Of a stretch of 28,368 bases of DNA, positions 15,701 to 24,475 are shown in pieces. Every line of letters starts with the position of its first letter. Within the stretch, counting starts at the first letter, position 1. The stretch comes from Bacteroidales bacterium UBA5326. GTDB taxonomy: Bacteria; Bacteroidota; Bacteroidia; Bacteroidales; UBA932. Location of the stretch: positions 1 to 28,368 of the forward strand of contig DHQY01000010.1 of NCBI GenBank assembly GCA_002408205.1, read 5' to 3'. The notes under the pieces are model-generated. The model worked only from the letters and a program-made list of their open reading frames with translations. It had not been told where the DNA came from and searched no databases. Both the position numbers and the translations under genes were made by a program.

Positions 15701-16015
15701 CCGTACGGTTTCCGAAAGCTCGGGCTGGGTAAGCTTATTGGGACGCGCACCTGGGGAGGTATTGTGGGAATATCCGGTTCTAAACCGTATCTGGACGGAC
15801 AGGATGTTCGGACACCCTTCTTTACTTCTTATTCAACGGAGGGGGACTGGATCATTGAAGGCTATGGCGTCGCCCCGGATATAGAAGTGGACATCAATCC
15901 GTTTGAAGATTATCTGGGGATTGATGCCCAACTCAATAAAGCAATAGAAGTATTGCTGGAAGAACTCAAATCCTACAAACCCATGCCGGGCACTCCGGCA
16001 GACAGGGTAATGTAG
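12785..16015 (+). CDS. Exported Tricorn-type protease (S41 family, WD/propeller + PDZ)
   Basis: This 1076-residue Tricorn-like serine protease degrades peptides. A signal peptide (residues 1-20) places it outside the cytoplasm. N-terminal beta-propeller repeats (about 25-540) contain repeated FSPDSKTIAF, WTPDGREVI, WSPDGSQIAW and WSPDSKGLFF units. A Lys/Pro/Glu-rich linker (550-578) leads to a second short propeller or C1 part, a PDZ domain (about 755-850) and the S41 core (about 870-1045). Catalytic candidates aligned to archaeal Tricorn are His697 (YRDHFY), Ser967 in SMSDGD and Glu1025 (IIEGYG); RMNGGGN (915-921) is the usual oxyanion region. Its stop is 4 bp from the convergent alkaline phosphatase stop. 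Only a weak TAACTTTA box (12738-12745) lies upstream. Confidence 0.94.
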   Translation: MNFRLFALLLIIPAALPAKGEEARLLRFPAVGNGIIAFSYAGDLYTVPIDGGQAVKLTSHIGYEVFPKFSPDSKTIAFTGQYDGNTEVYTIPVTGGEPVRLTWTATLERDNIGDRMGPNNIVMGWTPDGREVILRSRWYSFSGMRAHLFRVPASGGELTQIPVSEGGFCCYSPDGEHFAFNRMFREFRTWKYYKGGQADDIWVNKVGTTQMENITKGEGDRAQDIFPMWIGQKIYFISDRDSIMNLFCYDTQTKTTAKVTHFDTFDIKFPSHSRDFIVFENGGYIYKYNVNTGQTSKVEVLLHNENLYARDGWLDISEQASNFSLSPEGERVLVTARGDLFSVPATEGTTYNLTRTPGIHDRAAEWSPDGSQIAWFSDKDGEYQLYVMPFDKPDQARPLTRFSDGYPDDLTWSPDSKGLFFTTEKRDLWYTALTDGTARRIIQGDPGDLRDYDISSDGKWIAWSTLAPNRMSVISLYNMDENRSWPVTTNWYDSYSPVFSEDGKYLFFTSSREFQANYSRVEWNTSYNISSYVFVLPLAKTTADPVIIKSDEYKGPKEPEKQTAPAKKETKSAEPALKITVDTQGLVERASALPLEPGMYQLLAAFDDELYFATRGEVRKISMKDLKVSPVTQGRPLAYAPGGRKLLVREQDDLYVIGAPAWKSDKKTDLGNVGIITNYAAEWEQIFNETWRVYRDHFYLPNMHGRDWQYIHDKYAPLVPYIKHRHDLTYIIGEMISELNVGHSYVTSPQETPSPKRIKTGLLGARFTKDVSGAFRITKIYEGENWDKALRAPFRDPGVDIKEGDYILSVDGVPAGSLSVIYQALIDKVDKTVALRVNSTPSETGARTVYVKPIGDETGLVYYEWVRNNIRKVEEAGNGQIGYIHIPDMSSEGLDMFTKLFYTQLDKKALIIDDRMNGGGNVSPIILERLTREAYRMSMYRNGMNLPVPNESHHGPKVCLIDKYSMSDGDLFPYGFRKLGLGKLIGTRTWGGIVGISGSKPYLDGQDVRTPFFTSYSTEGDWIIEGYGVAPDIEVDINPFEDYLGIDAQLNKAIEVLLEELKSYKPMPGTPADRVM

Positions 16016-16019
16016 CCTG

Positions 16020-17093
16020 TTATTTTCCCAGGAGCCGGAATAATTTTTTGGGAATATCCACATTGTCCATCAGACCCATGAATAATTCCTGTCCGGGTCC
16101 GTAGGCAAATACAGGAACAACGGTACCGGAATGCCCCTTTGTTTTAAAAGCGGGCATTCCGTCGTATCCTATACTGGTTCCGCCTGTCTCATGATCAGCC
16201 GTAATGACTATAAGGGTACCGGGATGCGAATCGGCGTAATCGAGTATCACTTTCATTACCTGGTCCATAATTTCCATCTCGGCAACCATGCCTTTGGCAT
16301 CGTTTTCATGCCCCCATCCGTCAATCCGGGCTTCTTCAATCATAAGGAAAAAGCCTTTTGGATTGTTTTTCTTTTCCAGTAACTCAATTGCTTTGGAAAC
16401 GGCATGGGGATATACCTCGCCTATATCGGTCAGGGCTACCATTTTATCTGCCTTTTGTACGGCCGAGGCCTGTTCCCAGGTGTCGCAAAAAACATATCCT
16501 TTATCTTTAAAGACCTGGGTCAGATCCTTGCCGTCTTTCCGTGCATTAAAATGTTCCAGACCCTCTCCCATAAGGATATCAAATCCGCATTGTGTCATCT
16601 GTACGGCTATTTCGTCCCACTGGGAACGCTTCTCCACGTGAGCGTAAAAAGCGGCCGGGGTGGCATCCAAAATAGGCGTATTGGTCACAATACCCGTTGA
16701 CTTCCCAATATTTCTGGCGTAAATCATGACACTCGACAAGGTATCGCCTGCAGCATTTATGCCCACGGTTCCGTTGTTCGTTTTTTCTCCGGTTGCCAAC
16801 GCTGTGCCTCCTGCAGCGGAATCGGTTACTTTACTATCCGCAGAATAGGTGGTGGCTATGCCCATGTATTTTATACGGTTGATCTCAGAAGCCCGGTAGC
16901 TTGCTCCGTTGACGGCATGCTCCATAATTAATGAGGAGATTTGCCCGTAACCCATGCCGTCACCAATCAGGTAAATAATGTTCACGGGAGCAGGAGTGTC
17001 TTTCCCGTCGGGGAACAGCATGGCCGAACAGGAAATGTTTGCAAGCATTACTATTGTTAATGCTAAAATGGATCTGGTAAATTTAGTTTTCAT
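16020..17093 (-). CDS. Alkaline phosphatase (PhoA superfamily), exported
   Basis: From the ATG at 17093 this is a 357-residue exported phosphomonoesterase. Signs are a signal peptide or possible lipobox in the first 24 residues, Zn/Mg ligand Asp45 in LIGDGMG, nucleophile Ser92 in KVTDSAAGGTA, then EEARIDGWGHEND (253-265; Glu253, Asp258, His262), ITADHETGG (297-305; Asp300, His301) and His321 in KGHSGTVVP. The ATG lies inside the last codons of the upstream HTCS gene, whose TAA ends at 17083. The two genes overlap by 11 bp and should be translationally coupled. In-frame codons further upstream (to 17147) lie within the HTCS gene and give no signal peptide at the N-terminus. It is convergent with the Tricorn gene, with 4 bp between stops and no terminator. 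Confidence 0.93.
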   Translation of the reverse strand: MKTKFTRSILALTIVMLANISCSAMLFPDGKDTPAPVNIIYLIGDGMGYGQISSLIMEHAVNGASYRASEINRIKYMGIATTYSADSKVTDSAAGGTALATGEKTNNGTVGINAAGDTLSSVMIYARNIGKSTGIVTNTPILDATPAAFYAHVEKRSQWDEIAVQMTQCGFDILMGEGLEHFNARKDGKDLTQVFKDKGYVFCDTWEQASAVQKADKMVALTDIGEVYPHAVSKAIELLEKKNNPKGFFLMIEEARIDGWGHENDAKGMVAEMEIMDQVMKVILDYADSHPGTLIVITADHETGGTSIGYDGMPAFKTKGHSGTVVPVFAYGPGQELFMGLMDNVDIPKKLFRLLGK

Positions 17094-20000
17094 TGGTATT
17101 TTTTTTATCGGTGGTTTTGTTGGCGAATTCCCTCGGCAACAAACCAAATTGGTTATAAAAACATTTAGAAAAATAGGAAGGCGTGTTAAATCCTACCAGG
17201 TAGGATATCTCACTTATCTGGTATTCACCGGTACTGAGCAGTTCCGCTGCCTTTTTCAGCCGGATGAGCTGAATATAGTCATTCGGCGTCATCCCCGATA
17301 TAGCTTTTATTTTTTTATGAAGACTGGAGCGGCTTATGGACATACTGTCCGCTACAGAGTCAATCAGATTCCCGGATTCGGAAAGATTTGCCATAATGAT
17401 GTCGTTCACCTGGGTAATGAATTTGAGGTCGGCGGTATTCCGGGCTATGCTTTGCGGCGGGGTAAGCGGAGAAGAAGTGAATATCTCTTTAAGTTGATTT
17501 CTGTTCTTAATAATGCTGGCAATCTGCGCTTTCAGGAATTCCATTGAGAACGGTTTCTCTATAAACACATCGGCTCCGTAATCCAGGCCTTCTTTCTTGG
17601 CCCGGATGTCTGTCTGGGCGGTTAGTAAAACCACGGGGATGTGGCAATACATGGGTTCAGAACGCACCGCCCTGCACAGCTCAATGCCGTCCATGACCGG
17701 CATAAGTATATCCGTAAGAATCACATCTATGATCCCTTTTTCATCCAGGCGTTCCAACGCTTCTTTCCCGTTATGGGCATTCACCACATTGTATAGCCGT
17801 CCCAGATTCACGGTAAGGAAATTCAGTAGTTCAAGGTTATCCTCCACCACCAGTATGGTGTGTTCGAATTCCTGTTCCGGATCGGGCAGCAAATAGCCGG
17901 GCTCCCTCTGCGGTTCGCCCGGAATGTCATCCAGGAGATCTTTTTCCAGGGATTCGGGACGGAGAGCAGCCTCAACAAAAGGAATAGAGACAATAAAACG
18001 GGTGTTATCCGGATCGCTTATCACTTCTATCCGTCCGTTGTGCTTTTCTACCAAATGCTTTACCAGAGCCAATCCTATGCCGCTTCCTTCTTTTCTTCTG
18101 AAAGCATTGTCTTCATTTATCTGGAAAAAGGGCATGAATATTTTTTCCCTGTACTCCTCCGGAATTTTTTCTCCGTTATTAGATACGGTAAAAACAAAAT
18201 CTTTCCCCTTTCTTTCAAGTGTTACAGAGATTTTATCCCTGGCATACTTGAGCGCATTGCTCAGCAGGTTGCTGACCATTTTGTTTAACGCTTCGGTATC
18301 GGCTACACAGATATACGGTTCGTCGGGAATATTCGGAATTAAGGTTATCCCTTTGAGCCGACACATAGATTTATACCGGTAACATACATTCCTGATCACT
18401 TGTGAAATATCTGCCGGTTTGAAACTATAGACAAATACATTTTGTTCAATTTTCCTAAAATCCAGTAACTGGTTGGCCAGGGTGTGCAACCGCTCCACAT
18501 TGCGCTCCATTATGTCATAATTCTCTTTAGAAGCGTCATTGGGCGGAAGCAAGTTAATGATGTTTTCCAGCGGAGCTTTTATCAGGCTTAGCGGCGTGCG
18601 TATTTCATGAATTATATTGGTAAAGAAGCTGATCTTCTGTTCAAATAACTCTTTATCTTTCTCCATCTGATAGAGTAGCAGATTGCTTTCCATTTTCCGT
18701 TTCTGGCTTTTGTTCACCAGATCCATTGCCAGGTATATGCCCGAGACGAGAATCAAAAAGTACAGGACCAGCATAAACGGACGTTTCCCAAAGGCTGTTT
18801 TCACAAATACAGGAATCGAAACACCCTCTTCGTTCCACACCCCGTCACTGTTCGCTCCTTTTACATGAAAAACATACCGGCCGGGAGGCAGACTGCTGTA
18901 AAGGGCGGTCCTTTCATAACCCGAATGAGCCCAGGGCTCTTCCAATCCTTCCATATAACAGGCGTACCTGTTATGGCGTGGCGAAACATAGCTCAGGGCT
19001 ACAAAATCGGCACTGAAAGTGGTATTTTTGGGCCCCAGTTCAATAACACCTTTGCTATCGGGCAACAGCAACCCACCAGCACCTTTCGTCCCCGTGATAT
19101 AAACTTTTGGCGGACACGTGTTAATACGCAACATTTCAGGATTAATTACCAGGAGCCCCCCGGTACGTCCAAAGAGCATGGTGCCGTCCGGCATTGAATA
19201 GCTTGCATTATTACAGTACTGGCTTCCAAACGAATTGGAACCTTCTTCAATAATACGCATTTCACCGCTTTGAGCATCTATCCGGCATAAAGCTCTTCCT
19301 GCCGCAACCCATAAATTACCTGCATGGTCAGATTCAATGGCACTTATTATATTGCTCGGAAGTTTTCCCTCTTCCACTACAGGGAGGAAATGTTGAGTTT
19401 CGTAGTTATATTGGAACAGGCCTTCTCCCTCGGTGCCGATATAAAGTTTATTTTGCCGATCGGCATAGAGGCAAATAAGTTTATTTGCCGGCAGTGATCC
19501 CGTTTTGGAAGATTGTATGAAATGGGTCCATGTTTGTGATGTGGGATTGTACTGGAACAAACCCTCTTCGTAGGTTGCCACCCATATCAGGCCCAGATGA
19601 TCTTCCAGAATATCGTGTATGCGTGTGTCCCTGACCCCGGGAATACGCATAAAACAATCTTTTTCAGGAACGTATTGATCCAGGCCCAACAAAGTCCCTA
19701 CATATATGACACCCGTTGAAGTCCTGAATATTTTGTAAACTGCACTGTGCGATAACGTGGTTGTATCTTTCTCCACAGGACGGTAATAGCGTTTAGTGCC
19801 GGTGACAAGATTGTACCGGAGCAATCCGTCTGAATAAAAACCCACCCAGAGCTCTTTCCCAATTTCGCAAATAGCACGTACGTTCGTATGTCCCATTTTT
19901 GCTGTATAGGGGATAAATTCTTTTTTTTGCATGTTAAACCGGCACAGCCCCCCGTCTTTTGTCATTCCCAGCCATACTCCTTTTCCATCTGCCGTCGGCT

Positions 20001-21087
20001 CTACATAGGAAACCACCCGGCCTTCAGATTCGGGTATATCATAGTGCCTGAAATAATCAAAGCCAGGCCTCAGGTAGTGAACCCCATCGTAATAGGCACC
20101 AATCCAAAGTCCGCCTTCCTGATCGGGCACAACGGCAAAAACAGAGCGAAATTCTTCAGTTGCATTGTATGTGCTCACTTCAAGTCTCTCGCACTGCTGG
20201 TTCACCAGATTGAATACAAAGAGCCCGTTGTCGGCTCCAAGCATCAATTCATTGGCACTCACTTTTACTATATCATTAATACCCAGAATTTTTTTGTCAA
20301 AAGCAGTATTAATGTATCTGAACATCTTTCCGGATGTCATATCATATCTTACCAGTCCGTAAGAAACGGTTCCTATCCACATGCAGTTATTTGCAGGATC
20401 ATCAAAGAACGATCTGGAATTATAATCGGGCAGTTTCTCGCCCGAGGCGGAAATGGGTATAAAAATAAAAGAGTCCGATTCAGCGTCATACCGGCAAAAG
20501 CCGCCGTCAAAGGTAGAAGCCCATAATACTCCTTTGCTATCCAGACAAATGGACCAGGAATGAGTAGTAGAAATTTTATGGGGGGCGCTGTACAAAGTAA
20601 GTTTCTGCTGTTGCGGCCAATACCTGAAGAGCCCCGTACCATAAGCAAGGATCCATATTGATCCGTCTTTTCCATCAACAATATCGTTCACAGGACCCGA
20701 GATTGTCACACCTTCTTCCGTTGAGACAGTAAAACGGATAAAATCATTTCCTTCTAAATCATGTAAATATATTCCGTCATCGGTCCCTATCCATAGTTCA
20801 CCCGTACCGGACATTTCATATAATGAGTGAATAAAATTATTTCCCAGCGACAGTGAGTCACTCACGACTTTCCTGTATATGATATTGTTATAGCCGTTAT
20901 AGCAGTTCAATCCGTCTTTTGTCCCAAACCACATCATTCCCCGGCTGTCCTGTAAAATGGTCCAGACCGAACTGTGAGAGAGTTTTTCATTGATATCTGA
21001 ACCGTTTATCATTGGAAATGCAATACTTTTCACTGTTGTCAGCAGCAAAAAAGTCAAAACGGTCATTATTTTCTTCACCCTTATCAT
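17083..21087 (-). CDS. Hybrid two-component system regulator (HTCS)
   Basis: This 1334-residue one-protein sensor-regulator sits in the inner membrane. The order from the ATG at 21087 is: signal peptide (1-25), periplasmic two-propeller sensor with many LWIGT/DGL repeats (about 35-660), Y_Y_Y domain (about 690-760), one membrane helix (about 770-788), histidine kinase with phospho-acceptor His827 in IIHEIRTPL, HATPase with NLLSNALKYA and GSGIGLALVKHL, receiver domain with Asp1126 in LTDILMPVMDG and Lys1178, then an AraC-type HTH pair (about 1220-1325). A longer start at 21132 lies upstream of a TACTTTTG box, so 21087 is preferred; agagg precedes it. It heads an operon with alkaline phosphatase and diverges from susC, its likely target. 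Confidence 0.95.
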   Translation of the reverse strand: MIRVKKIMTVLTFLLLTTVKSIAFPMINGSDINEKLSHSSVWTILQDSRGMMWFGTKDGLNCYNGYNNIIYRKVVSDSLSLGNNFIHSLYEMSGTGELWIGTDDGIYLHDLEGNDFIRFTVSTEEGVTISGPVNDIVDGKDGSIWILAYGTGLFRYWPQQQKLTLYSAPHKISTTHSWSICLDSKGVLWASTFDGGFCRYDAESDSFIFIPISASGEKLPDYNSRSFFDDPANNCMWIGTVSYGLVRYDMTSGKMFRYINTAFDKKILGINDIVKVSANELMLGADNGLFVFNLVNQQCERLEVSTYNATEEFRSVFAVVPDQEGGLWIGAYYDGVHYLRPGFDYFRHYDIPESEGRVVSYVEPTADGKGVWLGMTKDGGLCRFNMQKKEFIPYTAKMGHTNVRAICEIGKELWVGFYSDGLLRYNLVTGTKRYYRPVEKDTTTLSHSAVYKIFRTSTGVIYVGTLLGLDQYVPEKDCFMRIPGVRDTRIHDILEDHLGLIWVATYEEGLFQYNPTSQTWTHFIQSSKTGSLPANKLICLYADRQNKLYIGTEGEGLFQYNYETQHFLPVVEEGKLPSNIISAIESDHAGNLWVAAGRALCRIDAQSGEMRIIEEGSNSFGSQYCNNASYSMPDGTMLFGRTGGLLVINPEMLRINTCPPKVYITGTKGAGGLLLPDSKGVIELGPKNTTFSADFVALSYVSPRHNRYACYMEGLEEPWAHSGYERTALYSSLPPGRYVFHVKGANSDGVWNEEGVSIPVFVKTAFGKRPFMLVLYFLILVSGIYLAMDLVNKSQKRKMESNLLLYQMEKDKELFEQKISFFTNIIHEIRTPLSLIKAPLENIINLLPPNDASKENYDIMERNVERLHTLANQLLDFRKIEQNVFVYSFKPADISQVIRNVCYRYKSMCRLKGITLIPNIPDEPYICVADTEALNKMVSNLLSNALKYARDKISVTLERKGKDFVFTVSNNGEKIPEEYREKIFMPFFQINEDNAFRRKEGSGIGLALVKHLVEKHNGRIEVISDPDNTRFIVSIPFVEAALRPESLEKDLLDDIPGEPQREPGYLLPDPEQEFEHTILVVEDNLELLNFLTVNLGRLYNVVNAHNGKEALERLDEKGIIDVILTDILMPVMDGIELCRAVRSEPMYCHIPVVLLTAQTDIRAKKEGLDYGADVFIEKPFSMEFLKAQIASIIKNRNQLKEIFTSSPLTPPQSIARNTADLKFITQVNDIIMANLSESGNLIDSVADSMSISRSSLHKKIKAISGMTPNDYIQLIRLKKAAELLSTGEYQISEISYLVGFNTPSYFSKCFYNQFGLLPREFANKTTDKKNTNEN

Positions 21088-21103
21088 CCTCTGAGATTCA
21101 AAA

Positions 21104-21111
21104 CAAAAGTA
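21104..21111 (-). promoter_or_regulatory. HTCS -7 promoter element
   Basis: On the minus strand TACTTTTG matches TAnnTTTG and ends 17 bases before the ATG at 21087, predicting a leader of about 12 nt. It lies inside the reading frame that would start at 21132, which rules against that start. Confidence 0.55.
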
Positions 21112-21278
21112 AGGAAATACTCCATGTGCCATTCGAAAAATAATGCAGAGAATTGCAAATATCTTGCAAACACGACGTTTTACAATATTTTTCTATTTCT
21201 TAAAAAGAACGTTGCATCCCCTAGTTCTTATTATCATTTATTTTGTGATATAACTTAAAACTACTTTTTTATATCATT

Positions 21279-24200
21279 ATGGAAGGAAAAAATTATAAAC
21301 TAAAAGTATTTGCCTTTGTACTGGCTGCGGTGGTTTCCAATGCAGCCTTTGCGCAGGCAAATGTTAAAATTTCGGGCGTAGTGCTTTCAGGCGCAAACGA
21401 ACCGCTCACAGGAGTGACCGTTATGCAGCAGGGCACCTCAAACGGAGTTACCACAGACGCAGACGGAAAATACAGTCTGACGGTTCCCGAAAACGCTGTT
21501 CTGGAAGCATCTTATATGGGCTTCATCACAGAAGTAATGCCAGTCAGAGCCGGTGTTTTTGTTTACAATTTCACACTTAAGGAAGATGACCGCTGGCTGG
21601 AAGAGGTGGTTGTGATGGGGTACGGTATCCAGAAAAAGAAACTGATCACAGGCGCCACCATCCAGGTAAAAGGCGAGAACATAGAAAAACTGAATACGGT
21701 AAACGTATTGGGAGCTTTGCAGAGCCAAAGCCCGGGCGTATATATTACCCAAAGTTCCGGACAGGTAGGGGAAGGTTTTAATATTAATATCCGCGGGCTG
21801 GGGACAACCGGGAGCAGTACACCGCTTTATGTAATTGACGGAGTGGCCGGAGGTTCTCTCAGTTCACTGAACCCCACCGATATTGAATCAATTGACGTTC
21901 TTAAAGACGCTGCCTCGGCGGCCATTTACGGAGCGCGTGCCGCTAACGGCGTTGTGCTGGTAACCACTAAGCAGGGCAAAGCCGGTCAGCTGCGTATCAC
22001 TTACGACGGCTACTACGGAGTGCAAAACGCCATTACAAACGGAGTAACCCCGTTGAATGCAGAACAATATATGGAGACCATCAACAAGGCGTTACTTACC
22101 CAGGACAGCTCGGGCAGCCTGCTCTATGACTGGGACGCCGAACTTCCCGCCTCATTGCTGGCTTCCATAAAGAACGGATCCTGGAAGGGGACTAACTGGC
22201 TTGAAGAAGGCACCCAGAAGAATGCGCCCATTACCAGTCACGCACTGAACGTTATCGGAGGTACGGAACAATCCCGTTTCTCCCTCGGCTTTTCCTACCT
22301 TATGCAGGAAGGCACTATCGGATATCCGGCAACGCCTCATTTCGACCGCTATACCGCACGTATGAACTCAGACCATTCTGTCTGGAAAAAGAACGGACGC
22401 GACATCATCCGTTTTGGGGAAAACATTGTGTTCTCGAACTATAGCAAATCGGGTGTCAGTATTGGTAACATGTATAGTAACAACGTGCGTAATCTTTTGA
22501 AAATGACCCCGCTGTTGCCGGCATATAACGATTCGGGGGATTATTACATTTATAAAGACATGGTAGAAGACGGATGGGAATTTGACCAGGCGGTAAACAA
22601 CCCGCTGGCCCATTTGGATTATACCCGGAAAAACAGGAATTCTATTACAAGAAGATTACAAGCCAACGCATTTTTGGAAATCATGCCCGTTAAAGAACTG
22701 AAATTCAAGAGCAGCGTGGGTTATGATTATTATCAGAATTCCTACCGTTATTACGTTCCCACCTATATTCTTTCTTCAAAAACCACAAACGATACAGATG
22801 ACGTAACCCAGGGGCAATCCTGGAGTACAAACTGGACATGGGAAAACACCCTGAACTACACTAAAACATTCGGAGATCATTCATTCGACATACTGGCAGG
22901 TCAGTCTCTGGAAAAATGGGGTAACGGAGAAAGCATCTCTATCAAAAACTCTAATTCACTTTTCCCCGGATCATATGATCATGCTTATATTAGCAACACA
23001 CAGGGGCTTGACACGACCAACACCGACATTTCGGGTGAGCCTTCCGATGCCGGAAGCCTGGTTTCTTTCTTCGGCCGTATCAACTATAACTACAAAGAAA
23101 AATACCTTGCTTCGGTTGTTATGCGCGCAGACGGTTCTTCCAACTTCGCCAGGGGTAAACGCTGGGGATATTTCCCCTCGGTATCTGCCGGGTGGATTAT
23201 CACCAACGAATCGTTTATGGAATCCGTCACAGACGTCATGAACTTCTTTAAACTGCGCGGAAGCTGGGGTCAGAACGGGAACTGCAACATTGACAACTTC
23301 CAGTACCTGGCTACTATTGCTTTCAACACAGATGCTTACTACTACGAAGATAAGAACACTCCCGCCACCGGAGCCTATCCCGACATCCTGCCCAATGCAG
23401 ACGTTACCTGGGAAACATCGGAACAGCTTGACCTGGGGTTTGATGCACGCTTCTTTGACTCCCGTCTGGGCCTGAATTTCGACTGGTATATCAAAACCAC
23501 CAAAGACTGGCTGGTAGTCGCGCCCACTCTGGCTTCCTACGGTACGGGGGCCCCATATATCAACGGAGGGGACGTACAGAATAAGGGCGTTGAACTGGCC
23601 CTTTCGTGGAACGATCAGGTTGGAAAAGAATTCCAATACGACATCAACCTGAATTTTGCCCATAATAAGAACGAAGTGCTCCGCCTGGCCAACGAAGAAG
23701 GGATCATCCACGGTCCGAGCTCAATCATTGCAGAAAACACAACGGAAGCATTCCGCGTGCAGGTTGGCTATCCTATGGGTTATTTCTGGGGTTACAAGAC
23801 CCTGGGCGTATTCCAGAATCAGTCGGAAATTGACACGTTCCTGGCCAATGGCGGCGTGACCAAACAGGGTTCCCCAAAACCCGGCGACCTGATCTTTCAG
23901 GATACCGACGGCAACGGAGTGATAGACGAAAAGGACAAAACTTTTATTGGAAACCCCCACCCCGATTTCACGGGCAGCTTCTCTCTGAACCTTGCCTATA
24001 AAGGACTTGATTTCTCTGTTACCGCCTACGGTGCATTCGGTCAGCAGGTGATGAAATCTTACCGTTCTTTCTCAGACACCCCCAACGACAACTACACGAC
24101 CGACGTGTATACCAAATACTGGACAGGAGAAGGTTCAACCAACCGTTATCCGTCTTTCTCCTACGGCAAAAATGAGAACTTTAAAGACATATCCGACATT

Positions 24201-24455
24201 TACGTAGAAAATGCAGATTACGTAAAAATATCCAACGTAACCATCGGGTATAATTTTAAGAATGCGTGGAAAAATCTGCCCGCCTCGCAATTGAGGATCT
24301 ATGTGGCTGCACAGAACCTGTTTACTATTTCCGGCTATTCGGGTATGGACCCCGAGGTGGGTGACGGAGCCGGTTACTCCTGGACATCCGGTATTGACAG
24401 TGGATACTATCCCAGTTCCAGAACATTTATGGTGGGTATCAACCTGAAATTCTAA
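21279..24455 (+). CDS. SusC/RagA-type TonB-dependent outer-membrane transporter
   Basis: This 1058-residue outer-membrane barrel is predicted to import a substrate captured with its SusD partner, driven by TonB. It shows a signal peptide (1-25, ending AFAQA), a carboxypeptidase-regulatory-like domain (about 29-100, ISGVVLSGANEPLTGVTV), the SusC-specific EEVVVMGYGIQKKK box (108-121), a plug domain (about 125-235, with LYVIDGV and AASAAIYGARAANGVVLVTTK), and a 22-strand barrel region ending in Phe (VGINLKF), as outer-membrane proteins do. The EF-hand-like DTDGNGVIDEKD near the C-terminus is common in this family. It is followed after 20 bp by susD and faces the HTCS, whose AraC domain probably binds in the 191-bp gap. 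That gap has only a poor promoter match (tattttgtg near 21239). Confidence 0.97.
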   Translation: MEGKNYKLKVFAFVLAAVVSNAAFAQANVKISGVVLSGANEPLTGVTVMQQGTSNGVTTDADGKYSLTVPENAVLEASYMGFITEVMPVRAGVFVYNFTLKEDDRWLEEVVVMGYGIQKKKLITGATIQVKGENIEKLNTVNVLGALQSQSPGVYITQSSGQVGEGFNINIRGLGTTGSSTPLYVIDGVAGGSLSSLNPTDIESIDVLKDAASAAIYGARAANGVVLVTTKQGKAGQLRITYDGYYGVQNAITNGVTPLNAEQYMETINKALLTQDSSGSLLYDWDAELPASLLASIKNGSWKGTNWLEEGTQKNAPITSHALNVIGGTEQSRFSLGFSYLMQEGTIGYPATPHFDRYTARMNSDHSVWKKNGRDIIRFGENIVFSNYSKSGVSIGNMYSNNVRNLLKMTPLLPAYNDSGDYYIYKDMVEDGWEFDQAVNNPLAHLDYTRKNRNSITRRLQANAFLEIMPVKELKFKSSVGYDYYQNSYRYYVPTYILSSKTTNDTDDVTQGQSWSTNWTWENTLNYTKTFGDHSFDILAGQSLEKWGNGESISIKNSNSLFPGSYDHAYISNTQGLDTTNTDISGEPSDAGSLVSFFGRINYNYKEKYLASVVMRADGSSNFARGKRWGYFPSVSAGWIITNESFMESVTDVMNFFKLRGSWGQNGNCNIDNFQYLATIAFNTDAYYYEDKNTPATGAYPDILPNADVTWETSEQLDLGFDARFFDSRLGLNFDWYIKTTKDWLVVAPTLASYGTGAPYINGGDVQNKGVELALSWNDQVGKEFQYDINLNFAHNKNEVLRLANEEGIIHGPSSIIAENTTEAFRVQVGYPMGYFWGYKTLGVFQNQSEIDTFLANGGVTKQGSPKPGDLIFQDTDGNGVIDEKDKTFIGNPHPDFTGSFSLNLAYKGLDFSVTAYGAFGQQVMKSYRSFSDTPNDNYTTDVYTKYWTGEGSTNRYPSFSYGKNENFKDISDIYVENADYVKISNVTIGYNFKNAWKNLPASQLRIYVAAQNLFTISGYSGMDPEVGDGAGYSWTSGIDSGYYPSSRTFMVGINLKF

Positions 24456-24475
24456 TTTGAAAGAAACTGACAGAT

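Noticed and set aside
21088..21132. Upstream start of the HTCS at 21132
   Set aside because: It precedes a good TAnnTTTG box (21104-21111) and would put 15 residues ahead of the signal peptide.
22971..23711. 246-residue minus-strand open frame inside susC
   Set aside because: It is a shadow of the SusC barrel coding region; no start signal or domain.
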